DNA of 6,648 nt, from assembly GCA_020343755.1 (NCBI GenBank), contig CP070810.1, positions 543,101 to 549,748 of the forward strand, read 5' to 3'. A program made the position numbers and the translations under genes. Under the pieces are notes generated by a model. That model was given only the letters and a program-made list of their open reading frames with translations. It was not told the DNA's origin and did no database searches. How positions within the stretch are numbered: position 1 is the first letter of the stretch; each line of letters starts with the position of its first letter. Of the stretch, positions 6,127 through 6,648 are shown in pieces. Source of the DNA: Dehalococcoidia bacterium (GTDB taxonomy: Bacteria > Chloroflexota > Dehalococcoidia > Dehalococcoidales > E44-bin46).

Positions 6127-6648
6127 ATGAAGGTTATAGGACTTACCGGCGGTATAGGTAGTGGCAAGAGCACGGTGTCTCAGTTTTTGACTGAACTGGG
6201 CGCCGTCATCATAGATGCCGATAGGGTAGGGCATGAAGCTCTTAGTACCAGTTCCCAGGTGCGGCGTGAACTGTTGGCTACCTTTGGTTGGCAGATTATT
6301 ACCCCCAGGGGTGAGGTCGACCGCAAAAAACTGGCGGAGATAGTATTTCAAGACCCCCAATCTTTATCGCAGCTAAATCAGATAATGCATCCTCGGATGT
6401 ATGACATGGTGAAGGCTCAGCTTGAGGGATATCGAAAGCAGGGGGTGGGGGTGGTAGTGCTGGAAGCCCCGCTATTAATTGAAGCTAGCTGGACTTCGTT
6501 AGTCGATGAGGTCTGGGTTACCGTGGCTTCTGAATCCACGGTGTTACAACGAGTTAAGGAGAAGTTCGGGCTTTCTGAGCAGGAATGTCTGGCTCGCATG
6601 CATTGTCAGCTACCCTCAGATGAACGGGTGAAGCATGCCGACGTCATT
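6127..6648 (+). CDS. coaE: Dephospho-CoA kinase, partial (3' end beyond window)
   Basis: This catalyses the last step of coenzyme A synthesis, ATP-dependent phosphorylation of the 3'-hydroxyl of dephospho-CoA, in the cytoplasm. The 174 visible codons begin MKVIGLTGGIGSGKST, with the P-loop GGIGSGKS at residues 8-15. IIDADRVGHEAL (28-39), the MHPRM segment and LEAPLLIEA follow in family order. The last visible part, QLPSDERVKHADVI, corresponds to the Q...(K/R)...ADxxI motif near the C-terminal end of CoaE. Given the usual length of about 200 residues, only some 25-30 residues are missing. The ATG has only a weak GGTGG upstream. With a 44-nt gap and no terminator, it is probably co-transcribed with the dehydratase gene. 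Confidence 0.93.
   Translation, partial: MKVIGLTGGIGSGKSTVSQFLTELGAVIIDADRVGHEALSTSSQVRRELLATFGWQIITPRGEVDRKKLAEIVFQDPQSLSQLNQIMHPRMYDMVKAQLEGYRKQGVGVVVLEAPLLIEASWTSLVDEVWVTVASESTVLQRVKEKFGLSEQECLARMHCQLPSDERVKHADVI

Overview
The window looks like an ordinary chromosomal stretch of an anaerobic bacterium. GC content is intermediate, genes are packed tightly with short or overlapping junctions, and no phage, plasmid, IS or CRISPR signal is visible. The presence of an AmmeMemoRadiSam module, an RssA-type patatin pair, a short threonine-dehydratase-like enzyme and coaE would fit an uncultured Chloroflexota (Dehalococcoidia-like) genome. That placement is an inference from gene content and general appearance, not from a marker gene.

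Layout, left to right. (1) Positions 1-593, minus strand: the N-terminal two-thirds or less of a thiamine-diphosphate enzyme of the acetolactate-synthase superfamily, cut by the window edge. (2) 594-743: a noncoding spacer with GC-rich inverted repeats. (3) 744-3106, minus strand: a translationally coupled two-gene operon encoding a radical SAM enzyme followed by a natural Memo-AMMECR1 fusion. Together they make the complete three-part AmmeMemoRadiSam set in two genes. (4) 3107-3303: a divergent promoter region. (5) 3304-4999, plus strand: two overlapping patatin-like genes. The first keeps the full Ser-Asp catalytic dyad. The second has the fold's landmarks but has lost the catalytic Asp and part of the nucleophile elbow. 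A hairpin terminator follows. (6) 5126-6082, plus strand: a fold-type II PLP enzyme of the threonine/serine dehydratase group without a regulatory ACT domain. (7) 6127 to the right edge, plus strand: coaE (dephospho-CoA kinase), nearly complete.

How the genes may work together. The radical SAM enzyme and the Memo-AMMECR1 protein almost certainly act in one poorly understood pathway, because they are co-transcribed, overlap by 4 bp and belong to families known to co-occur. The two patatins overlap by 8 bp and probably form a functional pair, with the degenerate one a likely regulatory or structural partner of the active one. The dehydratase and coaE are housekeeping metabolic genes in the same direction.

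The most interesting items are the active/degenerate patatin pair and the fused AmmeMemoRadiSam operon. I see no evidence for a defence system or mobile element.
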